From: Prosthecobacter algae
Lineage (GTDB): Bacteria; Verrucomicrobiota; Verrucomicrobiia; Verrucomicrobiales; Verrucomicrobiaceae
Assembly (NCBI RefSeq): GCF_039542385.1
Contig: NZ_BAABIA010000003.1
Span: 310,001 to 374,000 of the forward strand
DNA length: 64,000 nt
Direction: 5' to 3'
In this document: in pieces, positions 46,726 through 57,430 of the stretch
Position numbering within the stretch: position 1 is the first letter of the stretch
How the letters are laid out: every line of letters starts with the position of its first letter
Made by a program: the position numbers and the translations under genes
Notes under the pieces: generated by a model
The model's database searches: none
The model's input: the letters and a program-made list of their open reading frames with translations, nothing else
Told to the model about the DNA's origin: nothing

Positions 46726-49425
46726 ATGAAGCTCTGCCTAGCCCTCCTATCCTGGCTGTCATTATCAGCCCTGGCTCAAAACGATGCCCCCCTGCCCCAA
46801 TCCATCTTGGAGTTGCCGCTAAAACCTGCGGTCATCAATACCGATCCCGGCCCCGAATATTCCGATGAACAACGCGACTACGCCATGGTCATCGGCATGG
46901 ATCGCACGCCCAAAGGCCGCATCTGGGCCGCCTGGGTCGCAGGGGGAGATAGCCCGCGTGCCTACTTCGTCGCGGCAAGCAGTGACGACGAAGGCAAGAC
47001 TTGGTCTAAACCACGCCTAGTCATTGATGTGCCAGATGCCCCCACAGGGTTGGAAGTGAGCGTGCTGGTGGGTAATTTTTGGACAGATCCCACAGGCCGT
47101 CTGTGGCTTTTTTATGATCAGTCTCTTTCGATGTTCGATGGCCGTGCCGGGCTCTGGGCCATCACCTGCGACAATCCAGATGATGACAAACCCGTGTGGT
47201 CTGAACCGCGCCGCATCTGGCATGGCATGACGCTGAACAAACCCACCGTGCTTAGCAACGGTGAGTGGCTGCTGCCCATCTCCCTCTGGACGCGCGACCG
47301 TATCGGCGTCCCAGAACTTCGAGAGACAGGTTATGCCGATCTCGATGAAGTGCGCATGGCCAACCTGTTTGTTTCGACAGATAAAGGCACCACCTGGACG
47401 CGACGCGGGGGTGTCATGGTACCCGAAACAGATTTCGATGAACACATGGTGGTCGAACTCAAAGATGGTCGTCTGTGGCTGCTAGCCCGCACCAAACAAG
47501 GCATCTCAGAAAGCTTCTCCAGCGATCAAGGCCGCACCTGGAGTGAGGCCAAACCTTCCGTGATTCAAAATGTCAGCGCCCGCTTTTTCATTCGTCGTCT
47601 TGCTTCCGGGAATCTGGTCCTCGTCAAAAATGGCCCGCTGGACAAGCGTATCAAAGGCCGCAGCCACATGACGGCATTTATCTCCGAAGATGACGGTAAG
47701 ACCTGGAATGGCGGCCTGATTCTCGATGAACGCAATGGGGTGTCTTATCCCGATGGTTTTCAATCCCCCGATGGCATCATCAACATCATCCATGATCGTG
47801 AACGCGCCAAAGAACGGGAAATCATCATGCACCGGGTCACTGAGGCCGATATCTTGGCAGGCAAATTGGTGACGCCCAGTTCGCAGACCAAGATGCTGGT
47901 CAGCAAGGCACGTGGGGCTGAGATCGGCGAACGCCTTTACAATGGCATCCAGCTTCCTGGCGAGTGGCCACCGCGTGATCTTGACGCGAAAAGCTACGAG
48001 CCCATGCCCGTGCCTTACTTGAAAGCCAAGCCCAAGATCATCCCGATTGATAAGGGCAGGCAGCTCTTCGTGGACGATTTCCTCATCGAAAGCACCGACC
48101 TCAAGCGCACCTTTCACCAGGCACGCAAACACGAAAAGAATCCCGTTTTTAAACCCGAGACGAAATATGAGCTGGATCCCGTGAAGATCGAAGGTGACGA
48201 GCAGGCCGTCTGCTACTTGGGTCATGGCGGCGTGTTTTTTGATCCGAAAGAAGATCTCTACAAGATGTTCTACACCGCCGGCTGGCGCGGTGGGCTGGCC
48301 CTCGCCACAAGTAAGGACTTGCTCAACTGGAAGCGGCCAAACGTCGGGACCATCGGTGGCAATCTCCTGCTGCCTCCAGGGCCCGAATGGGCAGGCGGTG
48401 ATAACAGCGTGTGGCTAGACGTGAATGCCAAGGACCCCATGCAGCGGGTAAAGATGATGACCGACCGCCGACCATTGCCCGTGAGCCATACTCTGCAAAC
48501 TTCTCCCGATGGCAAAGTCTGGTCTCAAGGCGTAGCGACTGGCAAAGCAGGCGATTACTGTTCCTTCTTTTACAATCCTTTCCGTAAGGTCTGGTGCTAC
48601 AGCATCAAGCAGGGCGGCGAACATGGGCGCAACCGCTGGTATGCTGAAAACACGGACTTCATCAAAGGGGCCGACTGGAGTAAATCCGTTTTTTGGTGCA
48701 ATGCCGATAAGCTGGATGAACCCGATCCAAAGATCGGCGATCCGGCCCAGCTCTACAGCCTCAATGCCACCGCCTACGAAAGCCTGATGCTGGGTGAGTT
48801 CTACATTCACCTCGGCCCGGATAACAAACTATGTGACGATGGCAAATTCCCCAAAATTACGGAAATCAAACTCGGCTTCAGCCGTGATGGTTTCCACTGG
48901 GACCGCCCTGACCGCCAGCCTTTCATCGCGGCCACCCGAAAAGAGGGTGACTGGGATCGCGCCTACATCCATGGCACCACGGGGGTCTGCATTGTCAAAG
49001 AAGATGAGATTTGGTTCCCCTACACAGGTTACTCAGGCATCGCCCCGAATGGCAAACGCGGCATGTACACAGGTGCGGCCGTCGGCATGGCCGTGCTCCG
49101 TCGCGATGGTTTTGCATCCATGGATGCCGGTGAAAAAGAAGGCAGCCTCACCACTGAAACGGTCGCCTTCAATGGTCGTCATTTGCGGGTCAATGCCTCG
49201 ACAGCCAAGGGTGAATTGAGAGTCGAGGTCCTGGATGAAAAGGGCGAGGTCATCGCCCCCTACACCAAAGAAAATTGCGTCCCTTTGAAAGCGGATGCGA
49301 CCCAACAGACCGTTGCCTGGAAAGGGGCCGACTCCGTGGATGCAGTGCGTGGTCAGCCGCTGAAGTTCCGCTTTCACCTCAAGCAAGGTAGCCTGTATTC
49401 CTTCTGGACCAGCCAAACACCGTAA
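46726..49425 (+). CDS. Secreted two-domain sialidase-like/glycosidase-like protein
   Basis: 899 residues, signal peptide MKLCLALLSWLSLSALAQ. Residues ~30-420 form a sialidase-type BNR propeller (SSDDEGKTWSKP, STDKGTTWTR, SSDQGRTWSE, SEDDGKTWNG). Residues ~435-890 are a second five-bladed-type glycosidase-like part beginning with IPIDKGRQLFVDDFLIEST, then TSKDLLNWKRP, KIGDPAQ-like and SRDGFHWDRPDRQPF. The two parts are rarely joined. Last gene of the operon, before a terminator. Confidence 0.85.
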   Translation: MKLCLALLSWLSLSALAQNDAPLPQSILELPLKPAVINTDPGPEYSDEQRDYAMVIGMDRTPKGRIWAAWVAGGDSPRAYFVAASSDDEGKTWSKPRLVIDVPDAPTGLEVSVLVGNFWTDPTGRLWLFYDQSLSMFDGRAGLWAITCDNPDDDKPVWSEPRRIWHGMTLNKPTVLSNGEWLLPISLWTRDRIGVPELRETGYADLDEVRMANLFVSTDKGTTWTRRGGVMVPETDFDEHMVVELKDGRLWLLARTKQGISESFSSDQGRTWSEAKPSVIQNVSARFFIRRLASGNLVLVKNGPLDKRIKGRSHMTAFISEDDGKTWNGGLILDERNGVSYPDGFQSPDGIINIIHDRERAKEREIIMHRVTEADILAGKLVTPSSQTKMLVSKARGAEIGERLYNGIQLPGEWPPRDLDAKSYEPMPVPYLKAKPKIIPIDKGRQLFVDDFLIESTDLKRTFHQARKHEKNPVFKPETKYELDPVKIEGDEQAVCYLGHGGVFFDPKEDLYKMFYTAGWRGGLALATSKDLLNWKRPNVGTIGGNLLLPPGPEWAGGDNSVWLDVNAKDPMQRVKMMTDRRPLPVSHTLQTSPDGKVWSQGVATGKAGDYCSFFYNPFRKVWCYSIKQGGEHGRNRWYAENTDFIKGADWSKSVFWCNADKLDEPDPKIGDPAQLYSLNATAYESLMLGEFYIHLGPDNKLCDDGKFPKITEIKLGFSRDGFHWDRPDRQPFIAATRKEGDWDRAYIHGTTGVCIVKEDEIWFPYTGYSGIAPNGKRGMYTGAAVGMAVLRRDGFASMDAGEKEGSLTTETVAFNGRHLRVNASTAKGELRVEVLDEKGEVIAPYTKENCVPLKADATQQTVAWKGADSVDAVRGQPLKFRFHLKQGSLYSFWTSQTP

Positions 49426-49453
49426 CTCTAAAAAAACTCAATACCTAAAAATC

Positions 49454-49488
49454 AAAGAGGAGCGTGTCACCACGCTCCTCTTTTTATT
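49454..49488. terminator. Bidirectional terminator at the end of the sialidase operon
   Basis: AAAGAGGAGCGTG, loop TCAC, CACGCTCCTCTTT followed by TTATTTT; serves both the operon and the convergent peroxidase gene. Confidence 0.93.
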
Positions 49489-49508
49489 TTCAGTCGTTTA
49501 TACTGACC

Positions 49509-51326
49509 TCACTTTTTCACCTTCTTCGGAGGAGGGGCAAGGAAGGCCTTGGGGCCCACTTCAGCACGGATTTCAGTATTGCGCCGGATGATCACGCTCA
49601 GTGTCTGCTGTTCGACCAAGCGCACCATTTCACGGGGCAGATAAGCCTGATACCAAAAACGATCTCCATCCCGCAGGCGGGTGAATTGATCCGCCAGAAT
49701 CTTATGAAAGGTAGGCCCCACCATGGCCCCTGGCACATCAGCTTCAGCCAGGCCGCCGATCCAGAGATCAATGTCCGCTGGGCTTTCGTAAGCTGCATCC
49801 AACTTCGCCGCGACCTCGGGGCTTTTATTCACGTCAGCGAACTTCAGGATCGGCTTCAGACCCAGCGCTTGACGAGTCGCCGCCAAAGCTGGCAGCCCAT
49901 GGTCACGACCACGCTGAATATTGAGGGAGGCGAGGTCCAATCCGCCGGCCCCAGGTGCGCCGAACAAGAAGTTTCGCACGTCATCAATCACCATTTCATC
50001 CAGCTCCTGAGCACGTTGGGAGGCCATGCCACGCAGGATTACGTCAATGCCTTCGTTGCTGATTTCCTGAGGCTGGAAGAAGGAACCTGCAAGGCTGAGG
50101 CTGCCTGCGGCAATTTCTTGCCCTTGTGCATCAATGCGCAGCAGCGTGGGAGACAGCAAGCTATGACCCAGGCGATAAGCCGCTGTCGCAAACTCATTGC
50201 TGATCGTCGGATCTACATTCGTCTTGTAACCCCGATAAGGCTTCAGCGCAGCAGGACCTAACAAGATGGGCAAAAATTCACGATAGGTGATGGCCTGCAT
50301 CTCTGCGGCCACGATCATACGGGCAAACTGGTAGATCTCCTCATCGGCAGCTTCAGGGTTCGATCCGCGATAAAGGTCAGCCCACCAGTTGTGCTCACGT
50401 AGAAACAAGGTGTGGATGGCGATCAAGCCGACCTGCTCATTCACGCGCACGTCTCCTGTGACAAAAAAGGATGGCCCTAGCGGGACATTGGGCAGATTAT
50501 CGGTATTAAAGGGCAGCAGGTCGCCATGAGCACTCGTGCTCACTTTGAGACGGCCCGTACCATCATTGGCCCGCAAAGCAGCCGCACGCGTGGCATCGGA
50601 TCCATACACCTGGGAGGCATCAATCCAAGCGGTGAGGGCGCTCTTCTGTTGGCGAACTCCATCGATCATTTCATAAGCACTGCGGCTCAGTCCCATCGTC
50701 ACTGTGCCTGTGCTTGTGGGATCGAACTGGGCATCACCTGTCGGCACTGTGATCGGGAACGCCTCAGCCGGGGTGGCGGTGGGCGTTTCATCCAGGTCAT
50801 GGTCCAGAAACTGGCCCCACTGCCAGAGAAAATCACTGGCACCACGGCGGTTTGGCCGCAGTGCGGTCTGGGCTGCGACGGCATTGCTCACCACGCGGGC
50901 GCTAGGGCGAGACGTACCCGAAGGGGCTTCCACACCATCCGCATAATCCGCAGGCACCAGGCGACGAAACGGTTTGTTAGGCGTGCCCCACTCAGCGTTG
51001 GCCACGTTGTTCGCCGAACCATCCGCTGTGCGAAACTCCTCAGGCAGCGTAAAGGACTCAGGCAGAGCGGTGGGACGTGGAACCCCTGGATTCTTTGGCG
51101 GCTGCGGCTTGCCTGCGGGAGGTTGCTGTGGCGGGTTCCCTTGTGGCGGCTTGCCCGGGTCTGCACGCGGAATGGGAGCCGGATCACCCGAACGGCCTTG
51201 CGGGGGAGTGCCCACGCCAGGTTTGGGTGGCGGTCCTTGCTGGGCGAGGGAGACACCTGCCACACTCAGCAGCGCAAGCGTGGCCGTAGTGCGGAGAAAG
51301 CGACGGGGATTGGAGTTCGGTTTCAT
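49509..51326 (-). CDS. Secreted animal-type haem peroxidase
   Basis: 605 residues. Twin-arginine-like signal MKPNSNPRRFLRTTATLALL and a Pro/Gly/Gln-rich linker (~30-90). Then the animal-peroxidase fold: distal His176 in WGQFLDHDLDETP, a calcium-site-like region, WIDASQVYGSD, FLREHN, and proximal His in AYRLGHSLLSPTL; end with basic tail PPPKKVKK. Such peroxidases use H2O2 to oxidise halides or organics and are often exported or surface-bound. Single gene, divergent from nothing; downstream terminator shared with the sialidase operon. Confidence 0.9.
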   Translation of the reverse strand: MKPNSNPRRFLRTTATLALLSVAGVSLAQQGPPPKPGVGTPPQGRSGDPAPIPRADPGKPPQGNPPQQPPAGKPQPPKNPGVPRPTALPESFTLPEEFRTADGSANNVANAEWGTPNKPFRRLVPADYADGVEAPSGTSRPSARVVSNAVAAQTALRPNRRGASDFLWQWGQFLDHDLDETPTATPAEAFPITVPTGDAQFDPTSTGTVTMGLSRSAYEMIDGVRQQKSALTAWIDASQVYGSDATRAAALRANDGTGRLKVSTSAHGDLLPFNTDNLPNVPLGPSFFVTGDVRVNEQVGLIAIHTLFLREHNWWADLYRGSNPEAADEEIYQFARMIVAAEMQAITYREFLPILLGPAALKPYRGYKTNVDPTISNEFATAAYRLGHSLLSPTLLRIDAQGQEIAAGSLSLAGSFFQPQEISNEGIDVILRGMASQRAQELDEMVIDDVRNFLFGAPGAGGLDLASLNIQRGRDHGLPALAATRQALGLKPILKFADVNKSPEVAAKLDAAYESPADIDLWIGGLAEADVPGAMVGPTFHKILADQFTRLRDGDRFWYQAYLPREMVRLVEQQTLSVIIRRNTEIRAEVGPKAFLAPPPKKVKK

Positions 51327-51533
51327 GGTCTGATTTGTTGGTTTGGCCGTGTGCCGCCAGTCGGACCAGCGTCATCACACCAGTAACAGACCACCCCCAT
51401 GTTAAGACTATGTGTCAGCCAACCGGGTTTATTGTGAAGGAACGGTAAATGTGGATTAAAAAGGGACCTCCACACGTTGGGCGCTCCTCTTTCGCCTCAC
51501 TCCAAGGTCGGCTTAAACACACCTTCTCGACAC

Positions 51534-51567
51534 AAAAAACCCCACTGCCCGAAGACCGTGGGGTTTT
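51534..51567 (-). terminator. Rho-independent terminator of acnA
   Basis: Minus strand: CCCCAC pairs with GTGGGG around a GGTCTTCGGGCA-type loop, preceded by AAAA and followed by TTTTTT, 36 bp past the acnA stop codon. The stem may extend with A-T pairs. Confidence 0.85.
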
Positions 51568-51602
51568 AAGAGATGGCAGACTCTAAATCTGCACTTCAAT
51601 GG

Positions 51603-54407
51603 TTAGGCATTCGCACGCAGGATCTGAGCGAGCACATACGGCAGGATGCCGCCAGCGCGGTAGTAATCAATTTCCACAGGGGTATCAATGCGCACCACAA
51701 GAGGGATATCGAAGCTGCTGCCATCGGCCTTGGTCACACGCAGGGTGGCCTCGCTCTGGGGTTTGGTCTCATTGGAGATGCCCAGGATGCTGAAGGTGGC
51801 ATCGGCCAGATCCTTCACCTTGTCGTAGTCAGCCTTGTCCTTGAAGTTGCACGGCAGGACACCCATGCCCACCAGGTTGCTGCGGTGGATACGCTCGAAG
51901 GACTTCGTGATCACGGCTTTGACACCGAGGAGACGAGTTCCCTTGGCGGCCCAGTCGCGGCTGCTGCCCATGCCGTAATCTTCACCACCGATGATGATGC
52001 TAGGCGTACCTGCTGCCATGTAGGCGATGGCAGCATCGTAGATGCTCATCTCTGTGCCCGCTGGCTGGAGCAGGGTGTCTCCACCTTCCTTGCCGCCGAG
52101 CATGAGGTTCTTGATGCGCACGTTGGCGAAGGTACCGCGGGTCATCACCCGGTCATTGCCACGGCGGCTGCCGTAGCTGTTGAAGTCACTCTGCGCCACC
52201 CCGTTTTCGCCGAGGAAACGCCCCGCAGGGCTGGTCTTCTTGATGGCACCGGCAGGGCTGATGTGGTCCGTCGTGACGCTGTCACCGAAGATGCCCAGAG
52301 GCCGTGCATTGACGATCTCGTGGATGTCATTCGGCTCCATGCTGAAGTCCTCAAAGAACGGAGGATGCTGGATGTAGGTGCTCTTCTCGTCCCAGCCATA
52401 GACCAGACCGGTGGAAGCGGGGATCTCATTCCACTTCGGATTCTGGCTGGCAAAGTCCGTGTAGAGAGCGCGGAAGACGTCTGGAGAAAGGGCGGATTTG
52501 AGGGCGTCCTGGATCTCCTGAAGGGAAGGCCAGATGTCCTTGAGGTAAATGCCTGTGCCAGGAACGATTTCGTCCTTGCTCAGGTCAATGTCCACCGTGC
52601 CTGCAATGGCGTAGGCCACCACGAGCGGAGGGCTCATGAGGAAGTTCGCCTTGATGCTCTGGTGCACACGCGCTTCAAAGTTGCGGTTCCCAGAAAGCAC
52701 GCTGGCAGCGACGATGTCTTCCGCCTTCACCACATCTTCGATGCCTGCATCCAGAGGACCGGAATTGCCGATGCAAGTGGTGCAACCGTAACCGACGGTC
52801 TGGAAGCCCAGCTTGTCGAGCTCGACCTGGAGGCCGGTTTTGTTCAGGTAATCTGTCACCACGCGGCTGCCTGGTCCGAGGCTGGTTTTCACCGCTGGTT
52901 TCACAGTCAGGCCTTTGGCATTGGCTTTCTGGGCCAGGAGACCGGCGGCCAGCATGACGCTTGGGTTGCTGGTGTTCGTGCAGCTGGTGATGGCGGCGAT
53001 GAGGACGCTGCCGTGGGTGATGACGTCTTTTTCACCACCTTTGCTGTCCACGCTCACTTCATACAGAGGATAGGCAGCTTGGTCGCTGCTCTCCGTGACC
53101 ACGCCTTCCTGAGCACCAAAAGCGCTAGAAACCGAATCCTGGTTGTCAGGGATGGAGTCCAGCGTGGCAGGAACTTCAGGAGCTTCGCCGACAGCCAGTT
53201 CAGGGATCTTGCCATAGCCCTGAGGCGTTGGTTTGGTCAGAATGTCATTCCAGGTGCTCTTGAGAGCCTCCACGGTGATGCGATCCTGCGGGCGTTTTGG
53301 CCCAGCCACGGAAGGCTGGATGTCGCCCAAGTCGAGGGTCAGTTCGCTGGTGAATTCCACCTCGCCCTTTTTCGGGATGCCGAACATGCCCTGAGCGGTG
53401 TAGTAGTTTTTGAAGGTCGTGCAAAGCTCTTCCGTGCGGCCTGTACCACGCAGGTAATTAACGCACTCTTCATCCACCGGGAAGAAGCCCATCGTGGCAC
53501 CATATTCAGGAGCCATGTTGGCGATCGTCGCGCGGTCTGGCAGCGGCAAGCTTTCAGCACCTGGGCCATAAAATTCGACGAACTTGCCCACCACACCGTG
53601 CTTGCGCAGCATCTGGGTGCAATGCAGGGCCAGATCCGTCGCGGTCACGCCTTCACGCAGGCTGCCCGTGAGGTAAACACCCACCACTTCAGGCACCAGG
53701 AAGGTCACCGGCTGGCCCAGCATCCCGGCTTCCGCCTCGATGCCGCCCACACCCCAGGCCACCACGCCCAGGCCGTTGATCATGGTCGTGTGGCTGTCTG
53801 TGCCGACGAGTGTATCAGGATAAAACACGCCATCTTTTTCCAAAACACCCTTGGCTAAGTACTCCAGGTTCACCTGGTGGACGATGCCGATGCCAGGAGG
53901 CACCACCTTGAAAGTATCGAAAGCCTGCTCACCCCATTTCAGGAATTCATAACGCTCGCGGTTACGCTCAAACTCAAGGGCCAGGTTCTGATTCAGCGCC
54001 GCCTGGGTGCCGGCAAAGTCCACCTGCACGCTGTGGTCCACCACGAGATCCACCGGTACCAGGGGCTCGATCATCTTCGTGTTCTTGCCCATCTTCGCCA
54101 CGGCACTGCGCATGGCAGCGAGGTCCACCAAAAGAGGCACGCCCGTGAAGTCCTGAAGGACGATGCGAGCCACGGTGAATGGGATCTCATAGTCACCTGG
54201 GTTCTTGGCATTCCAGTTGGCCAAATTTGTGACATCCTTCTCAGTCACCTTCTTACCGTCCAGATTGCGCAGCAGGGACTCCAGCACGATGCGGATGGAA
54301 ATCGGCAGTTTCGAAACGGGGCCCACACCCTGTTTTTCGAGTTCGGGCAGAGAATGATATTTGCCTGTGGAGCCGGTTCCGGTGGTGAAAGTACTGAGGG
54401 TGTTCAT
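51603..54407 (-). CDS. acnA: Aconitate hydratase A
   Basis: 934 residues from the ATG at 54407 ([24 protein letters not shown]). Citrate/isocitrate isomerase of the TCA cycle. Fe-S cysteines in [10 protein letters not shown] and [43 protein letters not shown] and [19 protein letters not shown] confirm the AcnA/IRP type. The frame is open above the ATG, but that part is not conserved. Same strand as the ThuA-like gene 94 bp upstream. Confidence 0.97.
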   Translation of the reverse strand: MNTLSTFTTGTGSTGKYHSLPELEKQGVGPVSKLPISIRIVLESLLRNLDGKKVTEKDVTNLANWNAKNPGDYEIPFTVARIVLQDFTGVPLLVDLAAMRSAVAKMGKNTKMIEPLVPVDLVVDHSVQVDFAGTQAALNQNLALEFERNRERYEFLKWGEQAFDTFKVVPPGIGIVHQVNLEYLAKGVLEKDGVFYPDTLVGTDSHTTMINGLGVVAWGVGGIEAEAGMLGQPVTFLVPEVVGVYLTGSLREGVTATDLALHCTQMLRKHGVVGKFVEFYGPGAESLPLPDRATIANMAPEYGATMGFFPVDEECVNYLRGTGRTEELCTTFKNYYTAQGMFGIPKKGEVEFTSELTLDLGDIQPSVAGPKRPQDRITVEALKSTWNDILTKPTPQGYGKIPELAVGEAPEVPATLDSIPDNQDSVSSAFGAQEGVVTESSDQAAYPLYEVSVDSKGGEKDVITHGSVLIAAITSCTNTSNPSVMLAAGLLAQKANAKGLTVKPAVKTSLGPGSRVVTDYLNKTGLQVELDKLGFQTVGYGCTTCIGNSGPLDAGIEDVVKAEDIVAASVLSGNRNFEARVHQSIKANFLMSPPLVVAYAIAGTVDIDLSKDEIVPGTGIYLKDIWPSLQEIQDALKSALSPDVFRALYTDFASQNPKWNEIPASTGLVYGWDEKSTYIQHPPFFEDFSMEPNDIHEIVNARPLGIFGDSVTTDHISPAGAIKKTSPAGRFLGENGVAQSDFNSYGSRRGNDRVMTRGTFANVRIKNLMLGGKEGGDTLLQPAGTEMSIYDAAIAYMAAGTPSIIIGGEDYGMGSSRDWAAKGTRLLGVKAVITKSFERIHRSNLVGMGVLPCNFKDKADYDKVKDLADATFSILGISNETKPQSEATLRVTKADGSSFDIPLVVRIDTPVEIDYYRAGGILPYVLAQILRANA

Positions 54408-54501
54408 CGGGTGAAGATCAGGGATAGCGAGTCTAGCACGATTGGCACCAAAATTTTGCAGCTTTTCACCAGGATCGCTCCGCCATCCGTATGCGCGCAA
54501 T

Positions 54502-55473
54502 TCAGCGCTCGGCCACCCGCTGAAAGACCTTCGGTGTCTCCATGGCCGTCTTCTTGGGCTGGGGAGCAGGCTTAGGGTCCAGGTTCTTTGCCAGATCTTC
54601 TTCTGTGACGGTGGATTCCACACCCTCCGCTGGAACCTCCACCTTCGTCACCCATAGCAGGGCATTCAGAATGATTTTGCGGAATTCGGGATTACCCCAG
54701 TTCTTGTGGAAATGCCCACCGGTAAAACCGAAACCGCGCCCGCCATCGGGCCGCTCGACCGACCACATCATGGACTCCATCTCGCCCTTTTGAGCCTGGA
54801 TGTGGGGATACGGCCCTTTTGGATACACATACGGGCCGTCGCGGGTAGCATCCGATGGAGCCGCCATCAGGATGGGTACGAAGGAAGTGTCATCATCCTT
54901 GGCTGCCGCAATGCCATCCCCAAATGCGGGGCGAAAGCGCATGTTAAAATACCACTCGTCCTCGATTTTGAAAGGTTTCACTCCACGGGTGATCGGGTGC
55001 ACCGGGAAGGTGGTGAAGCTAGGCTCCCAGATCGGATTGCAGGAGTAGGAGTTCTCATAGTGCCCCCCGAGCCAAGATTGGAATTCTTTGCCACCCAGCT
55101 CTGGTACCACCTCCACCCCATAGTGCATGCAGCCATAACCCACCCCACGCGCCATCAGTCCGCGCAGAGTTTCCAGGTGCGTCCCCTGCACGGCCGGGTG
55201 CCCCTTGCCGCCATCGGCATAGATCACCACCGCATCCGCGTCGGCAAAGGTGGCCTCATCCGTCACCCAGCCCATGTCATGGCGATCCACCACCAGCCCC
55301 GGCAGCGCCTTCAGGCATTTTTCGATCAAAAGCGACCCCGCACGGAATTCGTGCATACCCGCAGGATGGGAGGGCTTGCCCGCGATGAAGACGAGCTTCT
55401 GCTTGCCATCCGGCGTGACGGCGGAGGCCAGAGTGGCGGTAACAAAGAGTACGAACAGGGAAAGTCGGCGCAT
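54502..55473 (-). CDS. Secreted ThuA-like protein
   Basis: 323 residues, signal peptide [18 protein letters not shown]. ThuA fold, a glutamine-amidotransferase-like Rossmann domain: [18 protein letters not shown] at the start, [27 protein letters not shown], and the conserved end [20 protein letters not shown] region (shown here in parts) with [12 protein letters not shown]. ThuA proteins of PVC bacteria are tied to carbohydrate or trehalose use; role here unknown. C-terminal ~45 residues are charged linker. Confidence 0.9.
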   Translation of the reverse strand: MRRLSLFVLFVTATLASAVTPDGKQKLVFIAGKPSHPAGMHEFRAGSLLIEKCLKALPGLVVDRHDMGWVTDEATFADADAVVIYADGGKGHPAVQGTHLETLRGLMARGVGYGCMHYGVEVVPELGGKEFQSWLGGHYENSYSCNPIWEPSFTTFPVHPITRGVKPFKIEDEWYFNMRFRPAFGDGIAAAKDDDTSFVPILMAAPSDATRDGPYVYPKGPYPHIQAQKGEMESMMWSVERPDGGRGFGFTGGHFHKNWGNPEFRKIILNALLWVTKVEVPAEGVESTVTEEDLAKNLDPKPAPQPKKTAMETPKVFQRVAER

Positions 55474-55593
55474 AGAATGCTCTCAGCATGAAGGGGCCGC
55501 CCCCTGCTGTGCAAGTCCCTTTCTCAGGTCCCCCAGCCCCCCTGTCACATTTTTGCTGGTTGTATGCCGCTGGTTATCCGCTTTCATCCGCCC

Positions 55594-57351
55594 ATGCTCG
55601 AACTCATCAGCGTCTCCCACATTTTCACCCGGCCAGCGAAGGAGGCCCTGACGGCGCTGGATCATGTGAGCTTCAGCGTGCCGGCCGGGCACCTGCTGGC
55701 GGTGATCGGCTCCACCGGCAGTGGCAAAAGCACCCTGCTACACCTTCTCGCCGGTCTGCAGCATCCCGGTGGTGGCACCGTCCTGTTTCGAGGCAAGGAC
55801 CTCGGCCAGGCTGCCCTGCATCCCAATGAAATCGGCTATGTCCCCGCTTCGGACCACGTGCTTTCAGAGGTGCTCACCGTGCGTGAAAGCGTGATGAGTG
55901 CCCTCATGCTCCGAGTAGCCGGACAGACCAAGGACGAGCGAGTGGACCGCGCCTCCCACCTACTCGTCGGCGTCGGTTTGGAAAACGTCGCCAGCCACCG
56001 GGTCAGCACCCTCAGCCCCACGCAAAAACGCCGCCTGAAGCTGGCCCTCGCCCTCGTCAGCGATCCGTCCCTGGTCATCTGCGATGAATTCACCGACGGC
56101 CTCGACGCCAAATCCCAAAGCGAGATGGCCGCCCTGTTGAAGTTTATCACCACGGATCATCCTGCCCGTGTCGTCATTCACGCCACCCAGATGGCCGCTA
56201 ACCTCGCCGCGTATGACACTGTCGTCATCCTGCACGAAGGCCACGTCTGCTTCCACGGCCCCTCCCGCGCCGTCACCCACTACTTCAGCATCCAGGCCAT
56301 CGAGGAACTCTACCCCCGCCTCGCCAAACGCCCTGCCTCCCGCTGGGGTGAATCCTGGATGCGTCACCGCGACTCCTACTACGCGGCCTTCAAGCTCGGC
56401 AGCGCCGGGGAGTCCCTCAAAGCCCCTGATGAGGAGGAGGACGGAGCCGACTCCCAGCGTATCACCCTGCCTGCCAATGAGAAACCCGCCGCACCCGAAG
56501 CCCCGGCTGAACCGCCCGCCCCCGCAGCCCCGCCACTCCCCAGCCTCCAGGCCCAGGCCCAGCACCTCATCCAGCGCCGCTGGACCATCCTCCGCCGCAA
56601 CCAACGCGAGTGGACCAGCCAGCTCATCCTCCTGGTCCTGGCCCCCGTAGTCGCAGCCCTCCTCCTGCTGCCCAATGATCACTACCTCAGCGAAGTCACC
56701 TCCGGCGACACCTCCCCTGCCGTTCTCTGGCCCGCCGCCTATACCTGCGCCATGGGCTGGCTGCTGCAGATCCTCCTCGCCCTCGTCTTCGGCGTGCGCA
56801 ACGGCGCCCGCGAGATCGCCGGTGAGCGCCCCCTCTACCGCCGCGAACTGGCCGGTGGCCTCCGCCCCACCGCCTACCTCCTGGGCAAGCTCGGCTTCAT
56901 CCTGCCCATCGTTATTTTGCAAACCTTCCTGTTAGGCCTGACGGTCGAAATCCTCACCGGCGGCCTCCCCGGATTCGCCCTTCCCCGCCTGCTGCTGCTC
57001 TGCCTCACCGGCATCGCCTTTAGCAGCCTCTGCCTCGCCGTATCCGCCCATTGCCGCACGGCTGAGCGCGCCCACAGCCAGGCCTGGACCCTGGCCTTTG
57101 CGAACCTCTTCCTCTGTGGAGCCCTCCTGGGTTTCCCCCGCGTCCTCGGCAGCGTCCTCCATCCTCTGGTCACCGCTCACTATGGCTGGTCCGGCGGCAT
57201 CGAAACCCTGAAAGGCACCCCGCTTTTCGAGCCCCTCACGCTCCTGGTACGCACCTGGTTTGCCACACCCACTCTCGCCGTCATCGTCCTACTCATCCAC
57301 TTTGGCATCGGCGTCCTGCTGACCTTGCGCGGCCTGCGCAAGACCCACTAG
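55594..57351 (+). CDS. ABCG-type half ABC transporter (ATPase plus permease)
   Basis: 585 residues from the ATG at 55594 ([11 protein letters not shown]). ATPase first (Walker [10 protein letters not shown], Walker [13 protein letters not shown]), then a Pro/Ala-rich linker (~290-330) and about six hydrophobic segments with an Arg-rich amphipathic start ([13 protein letters not shown]), the White/ABCG order. The ABC signature is unusual, [11 protein letters not shown], instead of LSGGQ. Must dimerise. Cargo unknown; single gene upstream of pckG by ~80 bp. Confidence 0.88.
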   Translation: MLELISVSHIFTRPAKEALTALDHVSFSVPAGHLLAVIGSTGSGKSTLLHLLAGLQHPGGGTVLFRGKDLGQAALHPNEIGYVPASDHVLSEVLTVRESVMSALMLRVAGQTKDERVDRASHLLVGVGLENVASHRVSTLSPTQKRRLKLALALVSDPSLVICDEFTDGLDAKSQSEMAALLKFITTDHPARVVIHATQMAANLAAYDTVVILHEGHVCFHGPSRAVTHYFSIQAIEELYPRLAKRPASRWGESWMRHRDSYYAAFKLGSAGESLKAPDEEEDGADSQRITLPANEKPAAPEAPAEPPAPAAPPLPSLQAQAQHLIQRRWTILRRNQREWTSQLILLVLAPVVAALLLLPNDHYLSEVTSGDTSPAVLWPAAYTCAMGWLLQILLALVFGVRNGAREIAGERPLYRRELAGGLRPTAYLLGKLGFILPIVILQTFLLGLTVEILTGGLPGFALPRLLLLCLTGIAFSSLCLAVSAHCRTAERAHSQAWTLAFANLFLCGALLGFPRVLGSVLHPLVTAHYGWSGGIETLKGTPLFEPLTLLVRTWFATPTLAVIVLLIHFGIGVLLTLRGLRKTH

Positions 57352-57430
57352 CCCCATCTTCCGCAACAACGGAACAAACAAAGCGATATCGGCACGCCAC
57401 CTGCGTGTTAAGCTGGCCCCAACCCCATTT

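Noticed and set aside
51573..53858. 761-codon open frame antisense to acnA
   Set aside because: Shadow of acnA; translated sequence shows no family pattern.
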